Below, piece after piece: positions 54,020-61,939 of a stretch of DNA of 64,000 nt. Made by a program: the position numbers and the translations under genes. Position 1 is the first letter of the stretch, and each line of letters begins with the position of its first letter. Under the pieces are notes generated by a model. It saw only the letters and a list, made by a program, of their open reading frames with translations, had not been told where the DNA came from and ran no database searches. Source of the DNA: Vibrio qingdaonensis (lineage in GTDB: Bacteria > Pseudomonadota > Gammaproteobacteria > Enterobacterales > Vibrionaceae); contig NZ_JAKRRY010000005.1 in NCBI RefSeq assembly GCF_026191675.1, forward strand, positions 120,173-184,172. Direction: 5' to 3'.

Positions 54020-54313
54020 AAAATCCCACACACCAAGTAAAAACTAACACACCAAGACAATAACAACTTGATTCGTAAGGGTTTAGAGTAATTACTTAGT
54101 GCTTTTACTCTACTTTGTGACAAAATGCGATCTAGTTATCATTTTTAGCAGTTTTCCAGATCAAACGTCGACACATCAAGGGGAATGAACTAGCAATTGG
54201 CAAATATCATTTATGGCCAATTCAGCGAGCAAGACATAAATTCGGCCTGTTTCAGGCTTGTTTTACAATGGATTCAGCATGGTAGAAAAGGTATGATCTA
54301 ACACTATTTTTGA

Positions 54314-55183
54314 ATGGCTAGGAGTATGGCATTGAAGGCAGTTCAGCAAGTTGATTTATGGGTTTGCCCACTCGTCGATCTTAACCAGAAAACAAATCGA
54401 CTTAACAAACTACAGTCTTGGCTAAGCGATGATGAATTAAGTAAAGTCTCTCGTTATCGTCAGCCGCATGCACAGCTTACTGCACTCTATGTACGCTGTA
54501 TATTGCGAGCAATTTTATCTCGCTATTCACCTATTCAACCCCAGCAGTGGGCATTCGAATATGGAAAAAAAGGTAAGCCTCGCCTAAGTACCTTACAACG
54601 CGAACAAACGGGCCTTAATTTTAACCTCAGCCATAGCAAAGATTACTTGCTCATCGCACTCCTTAAATCCGATGATGAATCAATGATGCTGGGCGCGGAT
54701 ATCGAGCACGCCAGAGAAAATACTGATATTCACTCGATCATGAATCACTACTTTTCTTCACAAGAAATTGATGATTTAAAGGCGTTAAATAGAAGCGAAC
54801 AAAGAGGACGTTTCTTTGACCTTTGGGCGCTGAAAGAGTCCTATATAAAAGCGACGGGGCAAGGCTTAGCAACCTCCCTTAAAAGCTTTGCTTTCGATTT
54901 TTCTTCTTCCGTGGCAAATGCGCACCCGTTAACACCCGCTTGCGTTGGCGGGTACGCCACAAACGTTAATATATTAAAGGATATTGGCATCCACTTTATT
55001 AAGACGCCCCTTGAAGAAAATACGACAGTGACAATGAATAACCATCACCTGTCATGTTGGCAGAGCTTTTTAGGGTATCTAAATCGAGACTATCGCTTTG
55101 CGGTTACGGTTGGGGGATGCGATAAGCCAATAGTATTAAAATTACAGACCTTTTCGCAGCTAAGTTTGCCTAACTTTGAATAG
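54314..55183 (+). CDS. pfaE: Sfp-type phosphopantetheinyl transferase PfaE
   Basis: Enzyme that attaches 4'-phosphopantetheine to the ACPs, here almost surely the five ACPs of PfaA encoded next to it. 289 aa. Motifs LNFNLSHSKDYLLIAL, LGADIEHAREN (Mg-binding Asp-x-Glu) and FFDLWALKESYIKATGQGL are those of Sfp/Gsp-type transferases. Start choice is uncertain. ATGs at 54314 and 54326 are in frame, but the only strong ribosome site (AGGAG, 54320-54324) has ideal spacing for a TTG at 54332. It is divergent from pfaA. Confidence 0.93.
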   Translation: MARSMALKAVQQVDLWVCPLVDLNQKTNRLNKLQSWLSDDELSKVSRYRQPHAQLTALYVRCILRAILSRYSPIQPQQWAFEYGKKGKPRLSTLQREQTGLNFNLSHSKDYLLIALLKSDDESMMLGADIEHARENTDIHSIMNHYFSSQEIDDLKALNRSEQRGRFFDLWALKESYIKATGQGLATSLKSFAFDFSSSVANAHPLTPACVGGYATNVNILKDIGIHFIKTPLEENTTVTMNNHHLSCWQSFLGYLNRDYRFAVTVGGCDKPIVLKLQTFSQLSLPNFE

Positions 55184-55276
55184 CGCCTTTAATATGACCA
55201 GTGTTCATGATTCGTTCTATAATGAGGTCATCGTGAATTGTAACAAACTCCCCTAGCCCGCTTTCTTAGATTAATA

Positions 55277-55304
55277 GCAACACACCATGTGAATGGTGTG
55301 TTGC
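55277..55304. terminator. Hairpin between pfaE and the thioesterase gene
   Basis: Perfect 12-bp stem GCAACACACCAT / ATGGTGTGTTGC with a 4-nt loop between two convergent genes. T runs are weak on both sides, but position and stem make a bidirectional terminator likely. Confidence 0.7.
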
Positions 55305-55325
55305 GTACACTACCAAAGGCGCATA

Positions 55326-55727
55326 CTAGCCAGCTAACATCGCCGTAAGCACCTCTTCAGGAACCGGTTGCAAGCGTTTATCTTTATCCAAGCACACCAT
55401 TTCAATGTCGCCAATGACTGCTGGTTTAGTCGCTCCTTCACGCCACACTTCCTGACGCCATAGCGTTTTGTATTTCCCATCCAATTCGAATGAGGTACGA
55501 ATATCGCAAATCTCCGCAAATTCAACACCATCTTGAAAGGTCATGTTCGCTTTATAGACGGCAAAGCCTAGCCCATGATCATTCCATAACTGGGCTAATT
55601 TATCGCTACCAAGCACATGTTCACGGGCTCGCTCAAAGTATTTTAAAAAGTTGGGGTGATAAACCACTCCCGAATGATCAGTGTCTTCGTAATAAATTTG
55701 AACGGGGTGATGATAGATCTTGCTCAT
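55326..55727 (-). CDS. Hotdog-fold acyl thioesterase (YbgC/Orf6 type)
   Basis: 133-aa 4HBT-family thioesterase. The motif YYEDTDHSGVVYHPNFLKYF carries the catalytic Asp of the YbgC type (Asp17-type position), with RAREHVLG after it. A homologous thioesterase (Orf6) is encoded near the pfa genes of Photobacterium profundum and acts on long acyl thioesters, so the gene may release or edit PUFA products. The neighbourhood supports this but does not prove it. An unrelated YbgC housekeeping role is the alternative, yet no tol-pal genes are near. Confidence 0.88.
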   Translation of the reverse strand: MSKIYHHPVQIYYEDTDHSGVVYHPNFLKYFERAREHVLGSDKLAQLWNDHGLGFAVYKANMTFQDGVEFAEICDIRTSFELDGKYKTLWRQEVWREGATKPAVIGDIEMVCLDKDKRLQPVPEEVLTAMLAG

Positions 55728-55975
55728 GATCGAGGGGTCTCTTTTTTAGAACGGATAACTTGGAAGATTTCATGCCACGGGCCGTGTAAACCATGAAAGT
55801 CACCAACATAAGGCTATGCGGCACTGTACCTTAACTATCTCAATCACTTCAATCCTGCATCAGGCATTGTGGCCTTGGTCAGACCTCAATAGACCACATA
55901 CCTACAGTGACGACACAAGCAAGGGAACACCTCACCTGCCATACAAATAAATCATTATTTTTACTAATGCAGGTA

Positions 55976-56004
55976 TTGACAGTGGTAATTCGGAAGCATA
56001 TATT
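55976..56004 (+). promoter_or_regulatory. Near-consensus sigma70 promoter
   Basis: TTGACA (55976-55981), 17-bp spacer, TATATT (55999-56004). It points toward the small heat-shock gene, whose start is 225 bp away. No heat-shock sigma32 promoter (CTTGAA/CCCCAT type) was seen near that gene. Confidence 0.75.
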
Positions 56005-56012
56005 GATTACAC

Positions 56013-56031
56013 GAACTGCCATATGGAGTTC
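56013..56031. promoter_or_regulatory. Operator-like inverted repeat at the promoter start
   Basis: GAACT-g-CCAT / ATGG-AGTTC, a near-perfect inverted repeat with one bulged base, covering the expected transcription start of the promoter at 55976. It could be a repressor site or the first RNA hairpin of the transcript. Confidence 0.5.
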
Positions 56032-56178
56032 ATTAATGACCAAGTTCGCCTCATATAGGGAACAATTGGTCGTTGTAATCGTAAGAAGCGCTCTTTCAAT
56101 CAGGCTGTTTCTTGCGCATTTCTAACAGCAGAACCCTACGTCCACATTAGCGAGTTAACGCTTCGGAGTATGAGTTCT

Positions 56179-56222
56179 TTCTCTTGGCTCGGTGCTAAGA
56201 GAACTATTGCTTTAATAAAGGA
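56179..56222 (+). promoter_or_regulatory. ROSE-like RNA thermometer
   Basis: The leader has a hairpin TTCTCTT / AAGAGAA (56179-56203) and then TTGCT (56207-56211) facing AGGA (56219-56222) across a short loop. UYGCU pairing with the AGGA ribosome site is the signature of ROSE thermometers in Hsp20 genes. They melt on heating and allow translation. The call rests on this motif and on the gene that follows. Confidence 0.65.
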
Positions 56223-56229
56223 TAGTATT

Positions 56230-56649
56230 ATGCGTAACATAGATTTTTCTCCCCTATACCGCCATGCCATTGGTTTTGATCGCTTGTTTGATCTTGTAGA
56301 GAACAGTGCAAAAAAACCATCTCAAAATGGTTATCCTCCTTATAACATCGAACAGAAAGACGAGAACCACTATCGCATCACGATGGCGGTTGCGGGCTTT
56401 TCTGAAGATGAACTTACCCTCACACAAAACGAAAACATGTTACTTGTGACTGGTGAAGTCAAATCAAATGACACGAAACCGACCTATATCTATCAAGGTA
56501 TCGCCGAAAGAAACTTCGAGCGAAAGTTCCAACTTGCTGACTATGTCACGGTTGAAAACGCGAACCTCAAGAATGGTCTGTTGCATATTGATTTGGTACG
56601 AGAAGTCCCTGAGGCCATGCAGCCACGCCAAATTTCAATCAGCAAGTAA
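56230..56649 (+). CDS. Small heat-shock protein, IbpA-like (Hsp20)
   Basis: Holdase chaperone of 139 aa from the ATG at 56230, which has AAAGGA 7 nt upstream. The start is [20 protein letters not shown], the typical IbpA N-terminus. The alpha-crystallin domain follows ([27 protein letters not shown], later [13 protein letters not shown] and [14 protein letters not shown]), with the C-terminal I-x-I anchor as ISI. It keeps unfolded proteins soluble for DnaK and ClpB, and a dnaK gene follows in the same direction. The open frame continues 20 codons upstream, through the leader hairpins. Confidence 0.92.
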   Translation: MRNIDFSPLYRHAIGFDRLFDLVENSAKKPSQNGYPPYNIEQKDENHYRITMAVAGFSEDELTLTQNENMLLVTGEVKSNDTKPTYIYQGIAERNFERKFQLADYVTVENANLKNGLLHIDLVREVPEAMQPRQISISK

Positions 56650-56703
56650 CAACGCCTCAGCTCCAAGAGCAGGCACCATCAATTATAGATTTCGTTTAGC
56701 CAT

Positions 56704-56733
56704 GTGCAGTCATCATTATAACAGTGACTGCAC
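56704..56733 (+). other. Hairpin between the hsp20 and dnaK genes
   Basis: Perfect 9-bp stem GTGCAGTCA / TGACTGCAC with a 12-nt loop, without a T run. It could lower read-through or protect the hsp20 transcript end. Confidence 0.55.
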
Positions 56734-56806
56734 CGGGGTTATTACATCAAAAATTCAACGATATACATTAGATTAATTAATCCTTATCGTTAAGAGGAAT
56801 ATCATT

Positions 56807-58696
56807 ATGGGTAAAATTATTGGTATCGACTTAGGTACAACCAATTCATGCGTTGCGGTATTAGACGGCAACAAACCACGTATCATTGAAAATGCCGAAG
56901 GCGAACGCACAACAGCGTCCGTCATTGCTTATACCGATGGTGAAACACTTGTCGGTCAACCAGCAAAACGCCAAGCCGTCACTAACCCAGAAAATACGCT
57001 ATTCGCGATTAAGCGCCTGATAGGCCGTCGTTTCGAGGATGAAGAGGTTCAACGTGACATCGAAATCATGCCTTATAAAATTGTTAAGGCCGACAATGGC
57101 GATGCATGGGTAGAAGCAAAAGGACAACCAATGGCTGCACCTCAAGTGTCAGCTGAGATCCTAAAGAAAATGAAAAAAACGGCGGAAGACTATCTAGGTG
57201 AAGCCGTAACTGGCGCAGTGATTACCGTTCCTGCCTATTTTAATGATGCACAACGTCAAGCAACAAAAGACGCAGGTCGCATAGCAGGCTTAGACGTTAA
57301 GCGAATTATAAACGAGCCAACTGCAGCTGCCCTCGCTTACGGGCTGGACCAGAAAGGCGGTAACCGCACAATCGCGGTTTACGACCTTGGTGGTGGTACT
57401 TTTGATATTTCGATTATTGAAATTGACGAAGTAGACGGAGAAAAAACATTTGAAGTATTAGCGACCAACGGGGATACCCACCTTGGTGGCGAGGACTTCG
57501 ACAATCGTCTGATCAATTACCTTGTTGACGAATTCAAAAAAGACCAAGGTATTAATCTAAAGAACGATCCACTCGCGATGCAACGTGTAAAAGAGGCCGC
57601 TGAAAAGGCGAAGATTGAACTGTCTTCCACTTCTCAAACCGATGTTAACCTGCCTTACGTCACGGCAGATGCGACAGGCCCTAAGCACATGAATGTGAAA
57701 GTGACGCGTGCGAAACTAGAATCGCTTGTAGAAGATTTAATCGTGCGCTCTATAGAACCACTTAAAACCGCGCTATCAGACGCCGAGCTAACAGTCAGTG
57801 ACGTCAACGATATTATCTTAGTCGGGGGTCAAACACGTATGCCGATGGTGCAAGCTAAAGTAACTGAGTTCTTTGGTAAAGCACCACGCAAGGACGTTAA
57901 CCCCGATGAAGCGGTGGCAATGGGCGCAGCGGTTCAAGGTGGCGTTCTTGCTGGAGATGTAAAAGATGTTCTGTTATTGGATGTGACACCACTTTCTCTT
58001 GGTATCGAAACCATGGGTGGCGTAATGACCAAGCTTGTTGAGAAAAACACCACGATCCCAACCAATGCGAATCAGGTATTCTCTACTGCTGAAGACAACC
58101 AGAGTGCGGTGACCATCCATGTCGTTCAAGGTGAACGTAAACAAGCATTGCACAACAAATCACTGGGTCAATTTAACCTAGAAGGCATTCAGGCTGCACC
58201 GCGCGGCGCGGCACAAATCGAAGTGACGTTTGATATCGATGCGAACGGTATATTGAATGTATCGGCGAAAGACAAATCGACTGGCAAAGAACAGAAAATC
58301 ACCATCCAAGCATCAGGTGGTCTAAGTAACGAAGACATAGAAAAAATGGTACAAGAAGCGGAAGCAAACAAGGAAGCGGACAAAAAGTTCGAAGAACTGG
58401 TTGCGGCTCGTAACCAAGCAGACCAATTGATCCACAGCACTCGTAAACAGCTAGAAGAAGCGGGTGACTCCGTTCCTGCTGACGAAAAAGGTCACATTGA
58501 GGTTGTCATCTCCGAGCTAGAAACCGCTCGTAAAGGCGACAATAAAGGCGAGATCGATACCAAAACTCAAGCGTTAATTACGGCGGCTCAAAAGCTGATG
58601 GAAATGACTCAACCCAAATCAAATGACACGGGTTCTGAATCTAAGACCAAAGCAGATGACGATGTCGTCGAAGCTGAGTTTGAAGAGGTGAAATAG
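56807..58696 (+). CDS. dnaK: Molecular chaperone DnaK (stand-alone copy)
   Basis: Hsp70 chaperone of 629 aa (main DnaK about 635-640). All signatures are intact: [14 protein letters not shown], the [13 protein letters not shown] segment, [13 protein letters not shown], the linker [18 protein letters not shown] and the EEVK-type end (AEFEEVK). Unlike the usual housekeeping operon there is no dnaJ or grpE; the gene is followed at once by its own terminator. It is preceded by an Hsp20 gene. I therefore infer a second DnaK rather than the housekeeping one, but this cannot be shown from a single window. GAGG lies 8 nt before the ATG. Confidence 0.95.
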   Translation: MGKIIGIDLGTTNSCVAVLDGNKPRIIENAEGERTTASVIAYTDGETLVGQPAKRQAVTNPENTLFAIKRLIGRRFEDEEVQRDIEIMPYKIVKADNGDAWVEAKGQPMAAPQVSAEILKKMKKTAEDYLGEAVTGAVITVPAYFNDAQRQATKDAGRIAGLDVKRIINEPTAAALAYGLDQKGGNRTIAVYDLGGGTFDISIIEIDEVDGEKTFEVLATNGDTHLGGEDFDNRLINYLVDEFKKDQGINLKNDPLAMQRVKEAAEKAKIELSSTSQTDVNLPYVTADATGPKHMNVKVTRAKLESLVEDLIVRSIEPLKTALSDAELTVSDVNDIILVGGQTRMPMVQAKVTEFFGKAPRKDVNPDEAVAMGAAVQGGVLAGDVKDVLLLDVTPLSLGIETMGGVMTKLVEKNTTIPTNANQVFSTAEDNQSAVTIHVVQGERKQALHNKSLGQFNLEGIQAAPRGAAQIEVTFDIDANGILNVSAKDKSTGKEQKITIQASGGLSNEDIEKMVQEAEANKEADKKFEELVAARNQADQLIHSTRKQLEEAGDSVPADEKGHIEVVISELETARKGDNKGEIDTKTQALITAAQKLMEMTQPKSNDTGSESKTKADDDVVEAEFEEVK

Positions 58697-58758
58697 CAAC
58701 ACGTTAGACAAAACAATCATTAATGTACTCTACGTTAAACACAAAGGGTACGCTCTGG

Positions 58759-58789
58759 AAGCTAGTGGCATTGCCCACTAGCTTTTTTT
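58759..58789 (+). terminator. Rho-independent terminator of dnaK
   Basis: AAGCTAGTGG / CCACTAGCTT stem with a short loop, followed by a T run, 62 bp past the stop. Confidence 0.95.
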
Positions 58790-59251
58790 ATGTGTAAGTA
58801 AACCGCGCTCCTTAATTGGGTGCCTAGTACTTTGCCTACTTCGATTATGAATTTCTCTAATTCATGTCCTGAAACACCACCTCAAATTACCATAAGCATC
58901 GAACCTGTCTCGTTACAGTAGAACCCTCTATTTTTCCTTAGTTAGTCCATCGAAACATACGAATAACTGAGGGAAATCATTCGATAAAGGCCCAATATGT
59001 ACGAAGTTATGAAGTAAGACTCTACGCTGTACTGCTCATTTCAGAGCTGATGGCTGAACCTATCAAGTTGGGTTTAGAGCCAGCCATCTCGTTCTATTTT
59101 TCGCTTACCTAATCTTAATGTTCGACTAAATAGCCATTTATCGAATCATGATTATTTCGAATGGGCACCAAAATAGAGATTTCACATTTTAAGCAATCGA
59201 TACGCATCGCTTACCGATTCATGTTAATAATCAACCATAGGCATAATATTC
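58790..59251. other. Intergenic region upstream of mgtE
   Basis: About 460 bp without a credible ORF. It holds a terminator-like hairpin (listed separately) that may attenuate mgtE. No known magnesium riboswitch motif was recognised. Confidence 0.45.
59049..59100 (+). promoter_or_regulatory. Terminator-like hairpin in the mgtE leader
   Basis: GATGGCTG (59049-59056) pairs with CAGCCATC (59081-59088), with AACC/GGTT continuing inside, followed by TCGTTCTATTTT. No plus-strand gene ends just before it. It may be an attenuator in a long mgtE leader or the end of an unseen short transcript. Confidence 0.5.
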
Positions 59252-60634
59252 ATGACAACGTCCCTCGCCCCCCCTAACGCCGAGACCGTATTTAATCGAC
59301 TACTCATCGGTTTCGACCACAATAATCCAATGATGATCCAAAAATGCATCGCCGAGGCAAATTCAACGGACTTACCCGCTATCTTTAGAAGGTTCAGTGA
59401 GTCCCAACGTACAATATTTTGGATAGCATTAAGCGCCCAAGATGCCCAACTTGGAGCGGGTTTACTTGATCATCTTACTGACGCTGAACAAACCGCTTTA
59501 TTCGTACAGTTACCGACTGAGAGCGCAAAAGAGCTCTTACAGTACATGCGCTCTTCCGATCGACGTACCTTACTCAACTTACTTCCAAATACCAGCAGAC
59601 ACTCGCTAGAAACATCTCTTCCAAGAACATGGGAAACGGAAGAAAAAGCCGCGATGATATACCAAGGTGATTCGGTAGGAAGAATATGTAAAAACGAAAT
59701 TTTGAAGCTTGAAGAATCCGCTACCGTCGCTGATTTAGAACATCTATTGAGAGAAGCTGAAAGTCGCTCTGAGCATATTGAATGGCGATATATCTATCTT
59801 CACGATAATAACGGCAACTACCTCGGAGCAATAAAAACGCGAGAATTGTTCCTACAACAATCATGGAGTAGCTTGAGCAACCATATTGATACGAGTGTTC
59901 CAACCGTCTCCCCTGACCTGGATCTTATGTCGTTAAAAAGCATCTTGGACACCACTTCTCACACCACGATTCCAGTGGTGAATGACAAAGGCTTTCAAAT
60001 CGGTATTGTAGGATTTAATCAACTTAACCATGCGCTTTATGAGCAATCTGAACAACACCTACTAGAAAAAAGTGGCATTTTCGGTGGTGATGAATTTAGA
60101 ACAATGCCCATTATCAAACGTAACGTTAGACGAATGACATTTCTTCTTCCTTCTGTTGTTTTGAGCTATGCGGCGGTTTCTATTATTGCCGCCTATGAAC
60201 CTATAATTGAACAAATCGCTGTGCTTGCCGCAATCTTACCGCTGGTTGCAAATTTATCTGGCGCCGCTGGTAACCAATCGGTTGCAATCTCAATACGCGA
60301 ACTGTCTGTTGGCCATATTTCGGCACAAGACTGGCTATTCGTGGTAGTAAAAGAACTCCCTATAGGTTTAATCAACGGGTTCTGCCTTGGCATGATCATC
60401 GCTCTATTAATGTTGGTCACACACGGCACTCAAAACAGCCTACTTCCTGTTATCGTCGGGTTTTCATACACAATATCTTCAACATTTGCTGTTATTTTAG
60501 GCGGGACGCTACCTCTGATTCTAAAAAGAATAAACCTAGACCCTGCCATGTTATCGAGCCCAATATTGACCACTTTAACGGATGCTATTTCATTTTTTAG
60601 TGTCTTGTATTTTACTCAAACCTTTCTTCTTTAG
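59252..60634 (+). CDS. mgtE: MgtE-family magnesium transporter
   Basis: Inner membrane Mg(II) channel of 460 aa. The N-terminal helical domain (about 1-130) and two CBS domains (about 140-265) sense cytosolic magnesium. Five membrane helices follow from about residue 290, with the family motif LPLVANLSGAAGNQSVAI that lines the pore. The C-terminal stretch LDPAMLSSPILTTLTDAISFF carries the conserved Asp residues of the ion site. Ribosome site weak. The MarC-family gene follows after 38 bp. Confidence 0.93.
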   Translation: MTTSLAPPNAETVFNRLLIGFDHNNPMMIQKCIAEANSTDLPAIFRRFSESQRTIFWIALSAQDAQLGAGLLDHLTDAEQTALFVQLPTESAKELLQYMRSSDRRTLLNLLPNTSRHSLETSLPRTWETEEKAAMIYQGDSVGRICKNEILKLEESATVADLEHLLREAESRSEHIEWRYIYLHDNNGNYLGAIKTRELFLQQSWSSLSNHIDTSVPTVSPDLDLMSLKSILDTTSHTTIPVVNDKGFQIGIVGFNQLNHALYEQSEQHLLEKSGIFGGDEFRTMPIIKRNVRRMTFLLPSVVLSYAAVSIIAAYEPIIEQIAVLAAILPLVANLSGAAGNQSVAISIRELSVGHISAQDWLFVVVKELPIGLINGFCLGMIIALLMLVTHGTQNSLLPVIVGFSYTISSTFAVILGGTLPLILKRINLDPAMLSSPILTTLTDAISFFSVLYFTQTFLL

Positions 60635-60672
60635 TTCACTCCACCGTATAATTTATCTATAGGCTACTCAGT

Positions 60673-61323
60673 ATGTATTTTGAAACATTTTTCACTTATT
60701 TAACCCTCACCGTATTGGGCCTCCTCCCTATTATGAACCCTCCGGCAGCAGCCACAGTACTACTTGGACTCAGCAAAGGAAGAGATAAAAGCTATATTGT
60801 TTCACAAGCAAAAACAGTAGGAATCTACCTCTTTGTCGCTATGTGTATTACCTTCTTCATTGGTGCGTCCGTTCTAGAACTTTTTAGTATTTCCATTCCG
60901 AGCTTACGATTAGGAGGGGGGATTATCATCGTTGCAATCGGCTTTAATATGCTCTTTCCTAAGCCCGAGCACAATTCCACAAGTGTCGGTCAAGACTCCA
61001 TAGCACTTGTTCCATTGACCATCCCTTCATTATGTGGACCAGGAACGATGGCTTTGATCATTAGCTTGGCCGTAGAAATAGCCTCAAGCGAAGAGGAACT
61101 GAACCGCATCACTGTTTACACAGGTGTTATAGGGGGGTTTGGTGTGGTCAGCCTTGTAGCCGCGTTTATACTCAGCATGGCCTATCCATTGTTAAAAACA
61201 CTTGGTCAAAACGGCATAAACGCATTTACCCGTATCATGGGATTCTTACTGATCTGTATGGGCATGCAGTTTTTTACCATTGGTATTACTGAGATCGTTC
61301 AAGATATTAGCCTTGCGATGTAA
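60673..61323 (+). CDS. MarC-family inner membrane protein
   Basis: 216-aa protein with six hydrophobic helices and the family motifs LLPIMNPPAAATVLLGLSKG near the N-terminus and TIPSLCGPGTMALIISLA in the middle. MarC (UPF0056) proteins are widespread; none has a firm function, and a role in antibiotic resistance has been withdrawn. It follows mgtE in the same direction and ends at a strong terminator, so the two form a likely operon. Confidence 0.9.
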   Translation: MYFETFFTYLTLTVLGLLPIMNPPAAATVLLGLSKGRDKSYIVSQAKTVGIYLFVAMCITFFIGASVLELFSISIPSLRLGGGIIIVAIGFNMLFPKPEHNSTSVGQDSIALVPLTIPSLCGPGTMALIISLAVEIASSEEELNRITVYTGVIGGFGVVSLVAAFILSMAYPLLKTLGQNGINAFTRIMGFLLICMGMQFFTIGITEIVQDISLAM

Positions 61324-61356
61324 CGACGTTAACCCACTGTTCAATTAGCTACTCAT

Positions 61357-61390
61357 CCTAAAAAACCCGCTATTAAGCGGGTTTTTTAGG
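61357..61390. terminator. Bidirectional rho-independent terminator
   Basis: Perfect 14-bp stem CCTAAAAAACCCGC / GCGGGTTTTTTAGG with a 6-nt loop. T runs are present on both strands. It serves the MarC gene and the convergent gene at 61406. Confidence 0.95.
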
Positions 61391-61405
61391 AATTGGGTGA
61401 GACAG

Positions 61406-61789
61406 CTATAACCATTTAGCTGCTGGATTGACAAAGGTATACTCACCCAATCTGGTTTTCGTTGCTTTCACTAAACTCGTCGTGATTGTTGACGGTAACA
61501 TACTCGTGACAATCACTGCATTTTCGATAGTAAATAAATCAAGAATATCGTTAACATCTCGAATTAAGTTGTACACCTGTAGTGCATTTAATTCTCTAAG
61601 ATTGTTTGACCATCCTATCGATGTATCAATAACAATTTTTCTATTAGTCTTAATCTTTTGGTCGTAATAAGTACTGTTTATAGTGGGCACATGACTATAA
61701 TGGCCGATATAGATAATCGCATCATCACCATTACCCACATCAATAATTCCATAACACTTTTGATTCACCTGTATTTCATATTGACTCAT
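61406..61789 (-). CDS. Hypothetical protein, shortened alpha/beta-hydrolase-like
   Basis: 127-aa soluble protein. Its order of elements resembles the first half of an alpha/beta-hydrolase: a beta start (YGIIDVGNGDDAIIYIGHYSHVP, compare the usual VFLHG), a helix with LNALQVYNLIRDVNDILDLF, then ENAVIVTSMLPSTITTSLVK, where active enzymes have G-x-S-x-G, and TFVNPAAKWL at the end. The nucleophile elbow is changed and the C-terminal half is missing, so it would not be an active hydrolase. This is my inference. It may be a remnant or a reshaped protein. It has its own promoter space and a shared terminator. Confidence 0.6.
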   Translation of the reverse strand: MSQYEIQVNQKCYGIIDVGNGDDAIIYIGHYSHVPTINSTYYDQKIKTNRKIVIDTSIGWSNNLRELNALQVYNLIRDVNDILDLFTIENAVIVTSMLPSTITTSLVKATKTRLGEYTFVNPAAKWL

Positions 61790-61939
61790 AGTACACCTTA
61801 TTAAATAGTAACTGTCAGGGTGACGAAATATGCCACCCTAGTATTAATTTGAAACACTCAACAACAAACCCTCCATTAAAATAATTCCACATTTACATAC
61901 AAAAAATGCCATAACAGTTAGTGACTACCCAAAATAAAT

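Larger units (their letters stand above)
53646..54313. other. Divergent regulatory region between pfaA and pfaE
   Basis: 668 bp without a credible gene. It should carry the promoters of the pfa operon and of pfaE. It holds the palindrome and FadR-like site listed separately, and a small hairpin (GCCTG-TTT-CAGGC, then TTGTTTT) at 54243-54262 that could act as an attenuator before pfaE. No PfaR-type regulator gene is present. Confidence 0.6.
55728..56229. other. Long leader and intergenic region before the small heat-shock gene
   Basis: About 500 bp without a credible gene. It contains a near-consensus sigma70 promoter (55976-56004), an operator-like inverted repeat (56013-56031), a possible hairpin with GCGC arms (56090-56120) and the RNA thermometer next to the start. 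A 72-codon frame at 55907 has no ribosome site and crosses the promoter. Confidence 0.55.

Noticed and set aside
55907..56125. 72-codon plus-strand frame
   Set aside because: No ribosome site, and it spans the sigma70 promoter and the operator-like repeat.
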